A DNA stretch of 64,000 nucleotides from Chitinophaga pinensis (GTDB lineage: Bacteria; Bacteroidota; Bacteroidia; UKL13-3): the NCBI GenBank assembly GCA_945861965.1, contig CAMAWM010000009.1, forward strand, positions 1 to 64,000, given 5' to 3'. This document shows positions 1 through 10,198 of the stretch, piece after piece. Under the pieces are notes generated by a model. It did no database searches, was not told the DNA's origin, and worked only from the letters and a program-made list of their open reading frames with translations. The position numbers were made by a program, and so were the translations under genes. Numbering within the stretch: the first letter of the stretch is position 1; each line of letters opens with the position of its first letter.

Positions 1-119
1 AATTGTAAATCTAAAAGTAAAATGATTACTTGCTTGAATTGAAAATTATTTACACGCTCAGATTTTTTCAACTAAATGATTCTATCCAAAACAAGTAATT
101 TCAAATAAGATTAGAGAAG

Positions 120-3100
120 ATGTTAAAAAGAATATTCATAGCTGTTACATTAATTATATCTTCATTTGGTCTTTATGCTCAATCTTGTACTATGACTGTT
201 AGTAGTATCAAGGTTTGTCATGGAAGCACTGTTTCATTCAGTGCAACTTTTTCATCTGGATTTACACCCTTTAGATACGAATGGGACTTTGGCAACACAG
301 TTAAAAATTTTCAATCTGCACCAGTTTACAACTATCCTGCTGCTGGAGTTTACATTCCTAAGTTGAAGATTATTTTCACTTCGGGCGATAGTTGTTTAGT
401 AACTGGGCCAACAATTCAGGTTGTTTCAAAACCGATAGCCAACTTTACAATTTTAACCAACAACTCGCAATGTTTTAAAGATAATTTGGTTTGTATACGT
501 GATTCTTCTAAGTCAGGTTCAAGCGGTTCGCCTTTAATAAGTAGATTGTTTTTATGGGGTGATGGGAATTATTTGGATTCTGCTTTGTCAACAAAAACTA
601 TTTGCCATAAATATCAAAGCAATTTCGGAGGTTTATATACTTTGGTTTTAGAAATAACCGATTCGAATGGCTGTGTTGGTAGAATGCAAAAAGACAATGC
701 TATTCAAATATGGCCAAAAATGCAAGACATCAGTTTTACCACTCAATTTGTGGTTAAATGCAACGCTACACCTGTTAAATTTATAAATACATCGCAATTG
801 CAATTAAGTAATATAAGGAATTTTCGCTGGGTTTTTGACGATAGTACTTTTGATATTAGCAATTCAAAGTGGGATACATTAACACATATTTATACAAAAG
901 GAGGAAGTTTTGATCCTTCGTTAATTGTTGAAGATAAAAATGCTTGTCGTGATACTTTTACTTTGATTAAAGGAGCAATGAATATGAAGTTGGATAGTCA
1001 GATTGTAATTAAATATGCTCAAAAATGTTTCAGCAATCAAAATTATGAATTTTCGGCTCCTAATGCTCCAGGCACATTAATTTTATGGCGAATTTACTCG
1101 CCTAACGGAAAAATATTTGATTCGATTTGGGCAATTGAATATTTGCAATTAAACAAACGATTTAATTGCGGAAGGTATGCCGTAAGAATGAACGCTGGCT
1201 TTGGCAATTGCAGCACTCAAGTCGATACATTTGTCGATGTATATGGCCCAAATACAATTATCAGGAACGATACTATTGCGCCCAAAAATTCATCGCAATG
1301 CCATCCATTTGATACGGTTTACCTTAGGACTCCACCACCCGAATTGTCCTGTTTTTATCAAAACGTAATTAACAGGCTTTGGGATTTTGGTGATGCATTT
1401 GCTCCGCCTTGTACTACAGATACTCGCAAAGGAATTAATGTAGGATTGAATTGTAATTTCAGTAAAGATGCTGACAGCGTGAAGCATAAATATTCAAACG
1501 GACAGGATAATTGTTACAAAGTAAAGTTAACAATGATTGATACCGTAAAAGGATGTTCAGATATTGATTCTACGTATTTGGCATTAACTACGCCTAATGC
1601 TCATCCTGATTTAAATGCAAATCCACCGCGCAGAGGATTGTATTTTTACACCATTCCGCCTGGACCATTAGCACCGCCACAAACGTGTTATACCAATTCA
1701 TTTGTTTTCAGGTTTGAAGAAACTTTGCCAAGCTGCGGAAGAGAAAAAATGTGGATTAATTTAGATTCGCTTGAAGGCAAATGGGATTCGTTAGATGTTA
1801 CTAAAAACTTTCTGTTTCATCAATACAACAAAGTAAAAGACCCAAACGCTTGGGTTACTACAGGATTGATTGTTAAAAACGGAAACTGTTACGATACGGC
1901 TTGGTATCATCACATGTTTCAACTTCTTGATTTGAAACCCGCATTTAGAGTAAAAGTTGAGGGGATTTGCGCGCCTTACAAAGTTACTATTTCATTAATT
2001 GATTCAATTCAGGATAGTTTAGTCCGCGCTCAATTTTACTTTAATGGAATTTATATTACTCAAAATTTTTCAATTACCGATTCTGTCATTAATTCTAAAT
2101 CATTTACGTTTAATACAAGCGGAATAAAAACATTGGCTGTAATACTTACCAATAGAAAAGGGTGTATTCTAAATTACGACACGGCTTTAAACTTAGGGAT
2201 TTTTGTATATATGTTGCCTTCAAAATTGCCGAAACCTATTTATTGCCAAGGCGATAGTGTCGAGTTTTTAGACCAGGTTTATTATTATGGCGATACTCGA
2301 AAATTTTGGAAAGATCCAAATCGAGCAGCTTCTGGGAAAGAGCAATTGCTTTGGGATTTTGGCGATAATAGCAGTCCGCCATTTACAATTTCAGGAGCTT
2401 CGCCCAAACATAAATACACAAAAATTGCAAATTATAAAGTGCGAATGTTAGCAATTGATAGTATGGGTTGCCGCGATACTTTTAATTATGTTTTGAAGGT
2501 TATAGGAGTCAAAGCTGTAATAGCACCATTGACAGAAAACTTAGCTTGTGCGCCTAAAATAATTTCATTTAAAGACCGATCATACGAAATTGATTCATCT
2601 GCACTTTATGGACAATTGCCTTACGATGTCGATACTTTTAATATTTGGGATTTTGGTGATGGGAAGCCGTACAGTTTTTTGCGAAATCCAATTCATGATT
2701 ACACAAGCAATGGATTGTTTAAAGTTCGAAATGTTGTGATGACTTTAGAAGGATGTACAGACACCGCTTTTATGGATGTATTTATTAAAGGACCAAATCC
2801 TTCGTATAGTTTCTTAAGTGGTGACACTATGGGTTGTAGTCCTGTAACTTTGAAAATGAAAAACACAACTGGTAGGCAATTGTTAAATTGGCAATGGTTG
2901 ATCGCAGGGCCTCAAAATTCGGTACTTTCAACCAACCGCGACACGGACGTTGCGTTTACTTTTAACCTACCTGGAATTTATCGAATACTGTTGCTTGGAG
3001 TAGATACAGTAACAAATCCTGTAACGGGATTAACTTTTAATTGCTCAGCAGTTGCGCCCGATACATTGAATCCAAATACGCCACCAACTTTTGTTTATGT

Positions 3101-3911
3101 TTACGACAACCCTTTGGCAAAACTATTTGGTCCTGACAGTGTTTGTATCAATACGCCATTTTATTTATTTTCATCATCCGATTCTATTTACAATTCGTAC
3201 ATATACGATTTTGATGATGGCAATAGTATAACTAGAACAAAATATAAAGACACTGTTACTTATTTATATTCAACAGCTGGGAACTATACTATTCGTTTAA
3301 TTCCATCGTCTCCGTTTAGTTTGCAATGTATTGATACAGGAAAAGTGTCAGTAACTGTGAGAGATGTAATTGCTGATTTTGATTTTGACGATAGCAATTC
3401 TCCAATTTATAAGTTTATCAATAAATCGCTTTATGCCAATTCGTATCTATGGAGTTTTGGTCAGCCTAGTTCAGGAATATTTAATACTTCGACAGACGAA
3501 AACCCAAGCCATAATTACAATTCGATAAGCGATACTTTTAAGGTTTGTTTAATAGCAATTCATCTAGCAGGGTGCACAGATACTATTTGCAAAGAAATAG
3601 TTCCTGCATCCATGTTAATTAAAGTTCCGAATGTATTTACACCAAATAACGATGGCGTTAACGATGCATTTGACATTGACATTCAGGGATACAAAAAATA
3701 TAGTTTACAGGTTTTTAACCGTTGGGGAAATTTGGTTTTTGAAACAGATAAAGATGGAAAAGGGAATGATGGAATTAATTGGAATGGAAAAATAAATAAC
3801 AACGCTTCAGAATGCAGTAACGGAGTGTATTATTATATTTTTAATTACAAACTTGCTAGCGAATTGAATGAAAAATCTTTGCATGGAACAATTACATTAA
3901 TAAGAGATTGA
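120..3911 (+). CDS. Secreted PKD-repeat protein with gliding-motility-type (T9SS type B) C-terminal domain
   Basis: Large cell-surface or secreted protein (1263 aa). An N-terminal signal peptide (about residues 1-20, ending LYAQ) should direct Sec export. The body holds repeated PKD-like modules, each with a WDFG/WGDG/YDFDDG core (for example YEWDFG near residue 57 and WDFGDG in the second half) followed by an H/YxY strand. The last 95 residues (about 1169-1263) begin VPNVFTPNNDGVNDAF and contain FNRWGNLVFE and GVYYYIF, the hallmark of the CHU_C / gliding-motility-associated C-terminal family that acts as a type IX secretion signal. Numerous cysteines are spread through the repeats. Ligand and role are unknown; adhesion is only a guess. 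The ATG at 120 is directly followed by the signal peptide. Its stop lies 5 bases from the tsaD stop on the other strand. Confidence 0.9.
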   Translation: MLKRIFIAVTLIISSFGLYAQSCTMTVSSIKVCHGSTVSFSATFSSGFTPFRYEWDFGNTVKNFQSAPVYNYPAAGVYIPKLKIIFTSGDSCLVTGPTIQVVSKPIANFTILTNNSQCFKDNLVCIRDSSKSGSSGSPLISRLFLWGDGNYLDSALSTKTICHKYQSNFGGLYTLVLEITDSNGCVGRMQKDNAIQIWPKMQDISFTTQFVVKCNATPVKFINTSQLQLSNIRNFRWVFDDSTFDISNSKWDTLTHIYTKGGSFDPSLIVEDKNACRDTFTLIKGAMNMKLDSQIVIKYAQKCFSNQNYEFSAPNAPGTLILWRIYSPNGKIFDSIWAIEYLQLNKRFNCGRYAVRMNAGFGNCSTQVDTFVDVYGPNTIIRNDTIAPKNSSQCHPFDTVYLRTPPPELSCFYQNVINRLWDFGDAFAPPCTTDTRKGINVGLNCNFSKDADSVKHKYSNGQDNCYKVKLTMIDTVKGCSDIDSTYLALTTPNAHPDLNANPPRRGLYFYTIPPGPLAPPQTCYTNSFVFRFEETLPSCGREKMWINLDSLEGKWDSLDVTKNFLFHQYNKVKDPNAWVTTGLIVKNGNCYDTAWYHHMFQLLDLKPAFRVKVEGICAPYKVTISLIDSIQDSLVRAQFYFNGIYITQNFSITDSVINSKSFTFNTSGIKTLAVILTNRKGCILNYDTALNLGIFVYMLPSKLPKPIYCQGDSVEFLDQVYYYGDTRKFWKDPNRAASGKEQLLWDFGDNSSPPFTISGASPKHKYTKIANYKVRMLAIDSMGCRDTFNYVLKVIGVKAVIAPLTENLACAPKIISFKDRSYEIDSSALYGQLPYDVDTFNIWDFGDGKPYSFLRNPIHDYTSNGLFKVRNVVMTLEGCTDTAFMDVFIKGPNPSYSFLSGDTMGCSPVTLKMKNTTGRQLLNWQWLIAGPQNSVLSTNRDTDVAFTFNLPGIYRILLLGVDTVTNPVTGLTFNCSAVAPDTLNPNTPPTFVYVYDNPLAKLFGPDSVCINTPFYLFSSSDSIYNSYIYDFDDGNSITRTKYKDTVTYLYSTAGNYTIRLIPSSPFSLQCIDTGKVSVTVRDVIADFDFDDSNSPIYKFINKSLYANSYLWSFGQPSSGIFNTSTDENPSHNYNSISDTFKVCLIAIHLAGCTDTICKEIVPASMLIKVPNVFTPNNDGVNDAFDIDIQGYKKYSLQVFNRWGNLVFETDKDGKGNDGINWNGKINNNASECSNGVYYYIFNYKLASELNEKSLHGTITLIRD

Positions 3912-3916
3912 TGTTT

Positions 3917-4912
3917 TTATCGTGCGCTTGGCGTACAATCTAAACTTGCAAAATCGCCTGCTAAATATTTGAAATGTGCAGCCATTGCAATCATTGCAGC
4001 ATTGTCGGTGCAGTATTCAATTGCCGGAATAAATGTTTTCCAGCCCAAATCTAATCCGCTTTGTTCAACAGCATTTCTCAATCCGCTATTTGCCGAAACT
4101 CCTCCGGCTAAAGCAATTTGTTTTATGCCAGTTTGTTTTGAAGCTAAAAGCAATTTCTTCATCAAATGATCTACAATACTTTGTTGAATTGATGCGCATA
4201 AATCGTGTAAATTATTTTGAATAAAATTAGAATCCTTTTTCAATTCGTCTCTTACAAAATAAAGGTATGATGTTTTTAAACCGCTAAAGCTGTAATCCAA
4301 ATTTGGAATATTGGGTTTTGCAAACTGGAACATTTTTGAATTACCATTTTCGGCATATTTGTCAATCAAAGGGCCGCCAGGATAGCGAAGCCCCAGAATT
4401 TTTGCCGCCTTATCAAATGCTTCTCCAGCCGCATCGTCTAATGTTTTTCCGGTAATTTCACTTTTGAAATAATCACGCATTACTACCAATTGGGTATGCC
4501 CGCCACTTACTGTTAAACACAAAAAAGGAAAGCTTGGCTTTGGTTCGTTTATAAAATGAGCCAACACATGTGCTTGCATATGTTCAACTGCAATAAGCGG
4601 AATGTTTAAACTTTGTGCTAATGATTTTGCAAACGATGCACCAACCATCAAGGATCCAATCAATCCTGGGCTTTGCGTAAATGCAATTGCAGTAAGTTCA
4701 TTCAAATTAATATTTGACTGTTTCAATGCCAAATCTACCGTTTCAACAATATTTTTTTGATGTTCGCGACTTGCCAATTCGGGCACAACGCCACCGTATT
4801 TTTCGTGTACTAATTGTCCCGCAACAATATTACTCAACACTTTCCCGTTTTTCATTACCGCAGCCGCAGTATCGTCACAACTAGATTCTATGGCAAGTAT
4901 TATTGTATTCAA
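3917..4912 (-). CDS. tsaD: tRNA N6-adenosine threonylcarbamoyltransferase TsaD
   Basis: Catalytic subunit that transfers the threonylcarbamoyl group to A37 of ANN-decoding tRNAs, working with TsaB, TsaC and TsaE in the cytoplasm. At 331 aa it has the usual family length. Visible motifs are AIESSCDD at the N-terminus, VPELASREH near residue 43, the metal-binding HxxxH pair (H111 and H115, in HMQAHVLAH), SGGHTQLV, AGEAFDKAAKILGL, GGVSANSGLR and the C-terminal CTDNAAMIA. It is divergent from tamB with 59 bp between them. Its partner TsaE is also in this window, at 59.9 kb, but not in an operon with it. Assignment is secure. Confidence 0.97.
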   Translation of the reverse strand: MNTIILAIESSCDDTAAAVMKNGKVLSNIVAGQLVHEKYGGVVPELASREHQKNIVETVDLALKQSNINLNELTAIAFTQSPGLIGSLMVGASFAKSLAQSLNIPLIAVEHMQAHVLAHFINEPKPSFPFLCLTVSGGHTQLVVMRDYFKSEITGKTLDDAAGEAFDKAAKILGLRYPGGPLIDKYAENGNSKMFQFAKPNIPNLDYSFSGLKTSYLYFVRDELKKDSNFIQNNLHDLCASIQQSIVDHLMKKLLLASKQTGIKQIALAGGVSANSGLRNAVEQSGLDLGWKTFIPAIEYCTDNAAMIAMAAHFKYLAGDFASLDCTPSAR

Positions 4913-4930
4913 GTGGATGCGATTGCGTTA

Positions 4931-4961
4931 TTGGGCGATTAAAATTTTGTAATTAACTTTG
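4931..4961 (+). promoter_or_regulatory. Bacteroidota-type promoter of tamB
   Basis: A perfect -7 element TAACTTTG (4954-4961) matches the Bacteroidota consensus TAnnTTTG, and a TTG at 4931-4933 lies 20 bases upstream as a -33 element. The GTG start codon of tamB is only 10 bases after the -7 box, so the mRNA would have almost no leader. Confidence 0.6.
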
Positions 4962-4971
4962 GCAAATTAGC

Positions 4972-7900
4972 GTGAAGAAAATTTTTATCAAAATATCTTA
5001 TGTTTTTTTAGGCATCTTATTTTTTATGATGACCTTATTCTATTTGATTTTCAATAACAATAGCTTTCAAAATTTTCTTATTCAAAGAGTAAGCTCGTAT
5101 CTAAGCAGCGCCTTTAAAACTGAAATTACAATTGGCCATATAAATTATGATGGATGGACTTATTTTAGCATAGACGATGTGTATTGGGGCGATCAGAAAA
5201 AAGACACGCTTTTTTACCTTAAAAACATGCAGTTTGATATTGGCGGAATTGAAATAGATTCAAGCCGTTTTGTGTTAAGTAAACTGAATGTAGATGGCGC
5301 AATTTGCAATATAGTAACATACCCTGACGGCACTTTTAATATAAATACAGTATTCAATATTATTGATCCAAATGATACGTTGCCAAAGGATCCAAATGCT
5401 CCGAAATTTAAATTGATTTTTGACGAAGTTAATTTAACAAACAGTCAATTTAGAATAATTGACTCTACGCAACAATTTGAATCAGAAGGATTCGATCCAT
5501 TCAACGAAAATTTTTATAACATAAATTTAAAGGCCTTGCATTTTAAAATAATTGAAGATTCATTGCATTTTAATCTGCAAAATCTAAGCGCAATAGAGCA
5601 AAGTGGCTTTGAGTTAAAGTCAATGAAAGCGAAAGCGATTGTCTGCAGTAAATTAATGCAATTTGACGATCTGGAAGCTGAAACTGGAAATAGTTTAATT
5701 AAAAATTTTGTGAGTATGTCGTTTGAAAACTGGGATAGCTGCGCAAATGATTTCATGAGCAATGTGTATTTAAAAGGAAATCTGAAGCAGAGCGAAATTA
5801 GCATGAATGATATTGCGTTTTTTGCTCCAGCATTAGAAATTTTTAATTATTCGGTAATTGCAGACGCAAAAATTAGAGGCACAATTCGAAACTTAAAAAT
5901 ACGCGATGCAAATATAAAGTACGCAAACAATACTTCATTTAGCGGCAATATTAGCATGAATGGTTTGCCAGATATAAATCAAACATTTATTGAAGCCAAT
6001 GCAGATTTTGCAGCAACAGATAAAAGCGAACTTGAAAAAATAATTGGAATGCCTTTGCCTGATGAATTAAATAAATTAGGTGTCTTAAAGTTTAAAGGCC
6101 ACTATACTGGTTTTATTAATGATTTTGTGAGTTACGGAAAATTTGAAACTCATTTTGGCAATATAAGTACGGACTTAAATATGAAACTTGCTAAAGATGC
6201 AAGACAAAGCGTTTATTCGGGTATTTTAAATATAAATAATTTCAATTTAGGTGCGTATTTAGAAAACAAAAACTTTGGATTTACTACTTTAAATGCAACA
6301 ATTAATGGCAAGGGTTTGGATTTTAAAACCTTGAAAGCTAAACTAGAAAGCAATTTAAGTTATTTTGATTTCAACGGATATCGTTATACTAATTTGTCAT
6401 TAAAAGCATTGTGTGATAAGAAAAATCTGAACGGAGATTTTGAGATTAAAGACGAAAACATAAAAATAAAATTGCTGGGAAATGTAGATTTGAGCAAAGA
6501 CATTCCTGAATTTAATTTTAATTCTATAATTGATGGCGCTTCTTTGAAAGTATTGAATTTTTCGAAGAATGAAATTTATTTAAGCACAAAAATCAATGGT
6601 GATTTTGCGATTAAAACGATTGATAAAAATAGTGGAACAATTAATTTTCGAAATACAATTTGCGATTTCAACGGAAGGGATTTTACTATTAATCATATAA
6701 AACTATTTTCTTCAAATACGAACAAAAGAATTCTGAATTTTTCAAGTGATTTTGCAGATGGAAATATTCAAGGCCAATACAACTTTGCAGATTTGCATAA
6801 ATGTTTTTACAATTTATTATGCAAAGTAGCGCCTGCATATTTAAAGCCGTATCACGAAAAAGAAATTACTAAGCAAAATTTTGATTTTGAATTGTCAGTT
6901 AGAAATACAGATAATTTATCGCCTATGTTTTTTCCGGAAATTGATGTGAATGATTTAAATGTAAAAGGAAGTTTTAGTAACGTAAATAATACTGCAGAAA
7001 TAATTGGATTTACCGAAACATTCAGGTACAATAATTTTTATTTCAGCGACCTTATTTTAAAAACCAAACTAATTGAAGGTAAAAAAGCGGAGCTGTTATT
7101 CGGCATTTCGCGCTTTTCTAAAAGCGACACGTTGATGATTCATGAGTTTGCAGTTAAATCGACAATAGAAAACAATCGAGCAGATTTACATCTTATTGTT
7201 CAAGATACTTCAAGCTTAATTTATTCAAATATTAATGCAAAACTTTTGTTTGAATCGGAGAATATAAAATTGCTTTTTGACGAATCTAATTTTGTTTTTA
7301 ACAGCTCGAAATGGAATATTAACAAAACTGGAATTGTAGATTTCGGAAATCGAAATTTAAGTTTTTCTAATTTCTCTATAAACAATAATGATCAACAGAT
7401 TTTCTTGACGGGATTTTATAATTTCAAAAACAAGGAAAGAAATGTACTAATCGCTTTAAATGATTTTAACCTTTCAAATATCAATATATTTTTACCGCGA
7501 ATAGAGATCAAATTTGCTGGATTGACAAATGGAAATGTTGTATTGAGAACGATGGACGGAAAAAATTTGTTTACCAATAATTTATGGGTTACTCAATTTG
7601 CACTTGATAACGATACGGTAGGAGATTTTGAAATAAACGGAAGATTAGATAGTAAATTTGATCGATTAACTTTTGATGCAAAATCGCTAAAAGGCAAGTT
7701 GAATAATTTTAATGCCGTAGGATATTGGATTTTAGAAAGTGGCGAAATAAATGCGGACATTGGTTTTGAAAATGCCGAGATAAAATCGTTGCAAGCTTTT
7801 GCCAAAGAATACATCACCTTGTATGATGGAAAAGCATCGTTGAATGCCAAATTAACAGGAACTTTAGCCAAGCCAGTTGTGAATGGAAGTTTGATGGCAA

Positions 7901-9351
7901 ACAATATTGTAACTCGAATAGAATACCTAAAAACAATATATAATTTATCAGGGAAATTCAATTTTAATAAAAACGAAATTGCATTTGAACCGTTTAAAAT
8001 TTACGATTCGAAAAAACATACTGCCGATGTTTCAGGAAAAATTGCACATAAAAACTTTAGTGATTTTTCATTCGATGTATTGATAAATAATTTCAACGAA
8101 TTTCAAATACTAAATACAACATCTAAAGACAATTATTTGTTTTATGGAACTGCTTATGGAAGTGGTGATGTAACAATTAAAGGACCAATTGACGACATAG
8201 AATTAAATATTAAAGCAACTGCATCAAAAAACACAAAAATTTACATCGCGCCTTTTGGTAGTTCAGAATCTAGCGTTGAAGAATTAATACATTTTGTAGA
8301 CAAAGACACTTTGAATAAATCGGTAATAAATCGAAATCCATCTTTAAGTGGATTTTCACTTAACATGCTTATTAATGCAACTACTGATGCTGAAGTTCAA
8401 ATTGTTTTTGACGAAAATACTGACGACAAAATAAGTGCAATAGGGGATGGCACCATTAAATTAGAGTTGAATAAACAAGGTGTTTTTAACATGTTTGGCG
8501 AATACAATGTTTTGGAAGGCGATTATGTATTCAGTGCGTTGAATGTGGTTAACAAAAAATTCAAATTGCAAAAAAGTACAATTGAATGGAATGGCGATCC
8601 GCTTGATGCAAAGTTGAATATTAATGGTGTTTACAAACATCGAACTACAATTAGTGAGTTGTTAAATACATCTGCAACATCCAATTCGAATGATCAATCT
8701 GGACAAAGCAATCAGCGCATGTTAGTTGAATGTTTGCTAAATATTAATGGAAGTTTACAATCGCCACAGTACAATTTTGATCTTAATTTTCCGGAGATTG
8801 ACAACAGTATGAATGGAAGTAATTTAAGTGATTTGAATGTGGCATTAAACAACTTGCGTAAAGAGCCACAGCAAATGACTCAACAGATAATTAATTTGAT
8901 GGTTTTCGGAAAATTTGCAAGGATTAGCAACTCTAATACAGCAACCACAAATGCTGGAACGGCATTAGGCATAAATACGCTTTCGGAACTTGCGTCAACC
9001 CAACTTACAAATATGTTGAATAAAGTAATTCCAAATATGAATATTACAATTGATGTATTGAATGCTGTCGATCCATTAAAAGGAAGAAATTTTTTGTTTA
9101 CAGCATCCAAAAGGGTTTTGGATAACAGGCTTGAATTGCAAGGAAGTTATGCAACAGATAATTCGCAAAATAATTTCTTGGCTCAATACAATATTTCAAA
9201 AAATGGAAACTTTAAGGCACGTGCATTTAACCGGCAACTTGTAGATCCAATTTTTAGCCGAAACGTAAGCACTCAAGGATTTAGTTTGTTTTATCGCAAA
9301 GAGTTTGACAATCTTTTAGATTTATTCAAGCCAAAGAATTTAGGCTATTAA
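4972..9351 (+). CDS. tamB: TamB-like translocation/assembly protein (DUF490 C-terminal domain)
   Basis: A 1459-residue AsmA/TamB-type protein. One membrane anchor (about residues 8-28, rich in F, L and I) is followed by a very long, beta-rich, low-cysteine body typical of bridge-like lipid-transfer proteins that span the periplasm. The last ~400 residues form the TamB C-terminal domain, including the stretch GEYNVLEGDYVFSALNVV, a LNINGSLQSP segment and a terminal FYRKEFDNL barrel-like end. Known TamB proteins help insert outer-membrane proteins and move phospholipids to the outer membrane; the same role is inferred here. The start is GTG at 4972, chosen because the hydrophobic anchor follows at once and the promoter lies just upstream. 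murI follows 25 bases downstream, so the two are probably cotranscribed. Confidence 0.88.
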   Translation: MKKIFIKISYVFLGILFFMMTLFYLIFNNNSFQNFLIQRVSSYLSSAFKTEITIGHINYDGWTYFSIDDVYWGDQKKDTLFYLKNMQFDIGGIEIDSSRFVLSKLNVDGAICNIVTYPDGTFNINTVFNIIDPNDTLPKDPNAPKFKLIFDEVNLTNSQFRIIDSTQQFESEGFDPFNENFYNINLKALHFKIIEDSLHFNLQNLSAIEQSGFELKSMKAKAIVCSKLMQFDDLEAETGNSLIKNFVSMSFENWDSCANDFMSNVYLKGNLKQSEISMNDIAFFAPALEIFNYSVIADAKIRGTIRNLKIRDANIKYANNTSFSGNISMNGLPDINQTFIEANADFAATDKSELEKIIGMPLPDELNKLGVLKFKGHYTGFINDFVSYGKFETHFGNISTDLNMKLAKDARQSVYSGILNINNFNLGAYLENKNFGFTTLNATINGKGLDFKTLKAKLESNLSYFDFNGYRYTNLSLKALCDKKNLNGDFEIKDENIKIKLLGNVDLSKDIPEFNFNSIIDGASLKVLNFSKNEIYLSTKINGDFAIKTIDKNSGTINFRNTICDFNGRDFTINHIKLFSSNTNKRILNFSSDFADGNIQGQYNFADLHKCFYNLLCKVAPAYLKPYHEKEITKQNFDFELSVRNTDNLSPMFFPEIDVNDLNVKGSFSNVNNTAEIIGFTETFRYNNFYFSDLILKTKLIEGKKAELLFGISRFSKSDTLMIHEFAVKSTIENNRADLHLIVQDTSSLIYSNINAKLLFESENIKLLFDESNFVFNSSKWNINKTGIVDFGNRNLSFSNFSINNNDQQIFLTGFYNFKNKERNVLIALNDFNLSNINIFLPRIEIKFAGLTNGNVVLRTMDGKNLFTNNLWVTQFALDNDTVGDFEINGRLDSKFDRLTFDAKSLKGKLNNFNAVGYWILESGEINADIGFENAEIKSLQAFAKEYITLYDGKASLNAKLTGTLAKPVVNGSLMANNIVTRIEYLKTIYNLSGKFNFNKNEIAFEPFKIYDSKKHTADVSGKIAHKNFSDFSFDVLINNFNEFQILNTTSKDNYLFYGTAYGSGDVTIKGPIDDIELNIKATASKNTKIYIAPFGSSESSVEELIHFVDKDTLNKSVINRNPSLSGFSLNMLINATTDAEVQIVFDENTDDKISAIGDGTIKLELNKQGVFNMFGEYNVLEGDYVFSALNVVNKKFKLQKSTIEWNGDPLDAKLNINGVYKHRTTISELLNTSATSNSNDQSGQSNQRMLVECLLNINGSLQSPQYNFDLNFPEIDNSMNGSNLSDLNVALNNLRKEPQQMTQQIINLMVFGKFARISNSNTATTNAGTALGINTLSELASTQLTNMLNKVIPNMNITIDVLNAVDPLKGRNFLFTASKRVLDNRLELQGSYATDNSQNNFLAQYNISKNGNFKARAFNRQLVDPIFSRNVSTQGFSLFYRKEFDNLLDLFKPKNLGY

Positions 9352-9376
9352 AAAACTAATATTAGAAATTTAAACT

Positions 9377-10198
9377 ATGCAACAAGCACCGATTGGTATT
9401 TTTGATTCGGGTTATGGAGGGCTAACAGTGATGCAAGAAATTGTAAAAAAGTTGCCGGAATACGATTATATTTATTTGGGAGATAATGCTCGTTCGCCAT
9501 ACGGAACACGATCGTATGAAATAGTGTATCAATATACATTAGAAGCTGTTAAAAAATTAGCGGATTTAGGATGTAAATTAATTGTTTTGGCGTGTAACAC
9601 TGCATCAGCAAAAGCACTTAGAACAATTCAACAAAACGATTTGCCAAAAATGCAAAAAGATTTGCGTGTGCTTGGAGTAATTCGACCAACAACAGAAATA
9701 ATTGGCAACTACTCTAACACAAATCACATTGGTGTTTTTGCAACCAACGGAACGGTTGATTCTAATTCATATCCAATTGAAATCGAAAAGTTTTTTCCTG
9801 ATGTGAAAGTGTTTCAACAAGCTTGCCCATTATGGGTTTCACTAATTGAAAACAATGAATACAAAAATGAAGGGTCTGATTTTTTTATTAAAAAAAATAT
9901 CGAAGATTTAATGCTTCAATCAAATAAAATTGACACAGTTCTGCTCGGTTGTACTCACTATCCTTTGCTGTTAAATAAAATAAAAAAATATTTAGACCCT
10001 TCGGTAAATATTATTTCTCAAGGCGAAATTGTAGCGAATAGTTTAGTCAATTACTTAAGTAGACATTCTGAAATTGAGCAATTGTGTAGTAAGAATAAAT
10101 CGAGAACATTTTATACAACAGATAGTCCAGAAAATTTCGATTTAAATGCTTCTAATTTTTATAACGAAAAAATTAGAAGCAACCATTTAGAGTATTAA
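9377..10198 (+). CDS. murI: Glutamate racemase MurI
   Basis: Converts L-glutamate to D-glutamate for peptidoglycan precursors in the cytoplasm. The 273-aa protein shows GIFDSGYGGLTV with D10 and S11, DNARSPYG, the first catalytic cysteine in ACNTASA (C73) and the second in GCTHYPLL (C192, followed by H194). Family length is normal. It follows tamB at 25 bp, and its stop codon overlaps the stop codon of the convergent uvrA (TAA at 10196-10198 on +, complement of TAA at 10195-10197 on -). No intrinsic terminator is visible between the two genes. Confidence 0.97.
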   Translation: MQQAPIGIFDSGYGGLTVMQEIVKKLPEYDYIYLGDNARSPYGTRSYEIVYQYTLEAVKKLADLGCKLIVLACNTASAKALRTIQQNDLPKMQKDLRVLGVIRPTTEIIGNYSNTNHIGVFATNGTVDSNSYPIEIEKFFPDVKVFQQACPLWVSLIENNEYKNEGSDFFIKKNIEDLMLQSNKIDTVLLGCTHYPLLLNKIKKYLDPSVNIISQGEIVANSLVNYLSRHSEIEQLCSKNKSRTFYTTDSPENFDLNASNFYNEKIRSNHLEY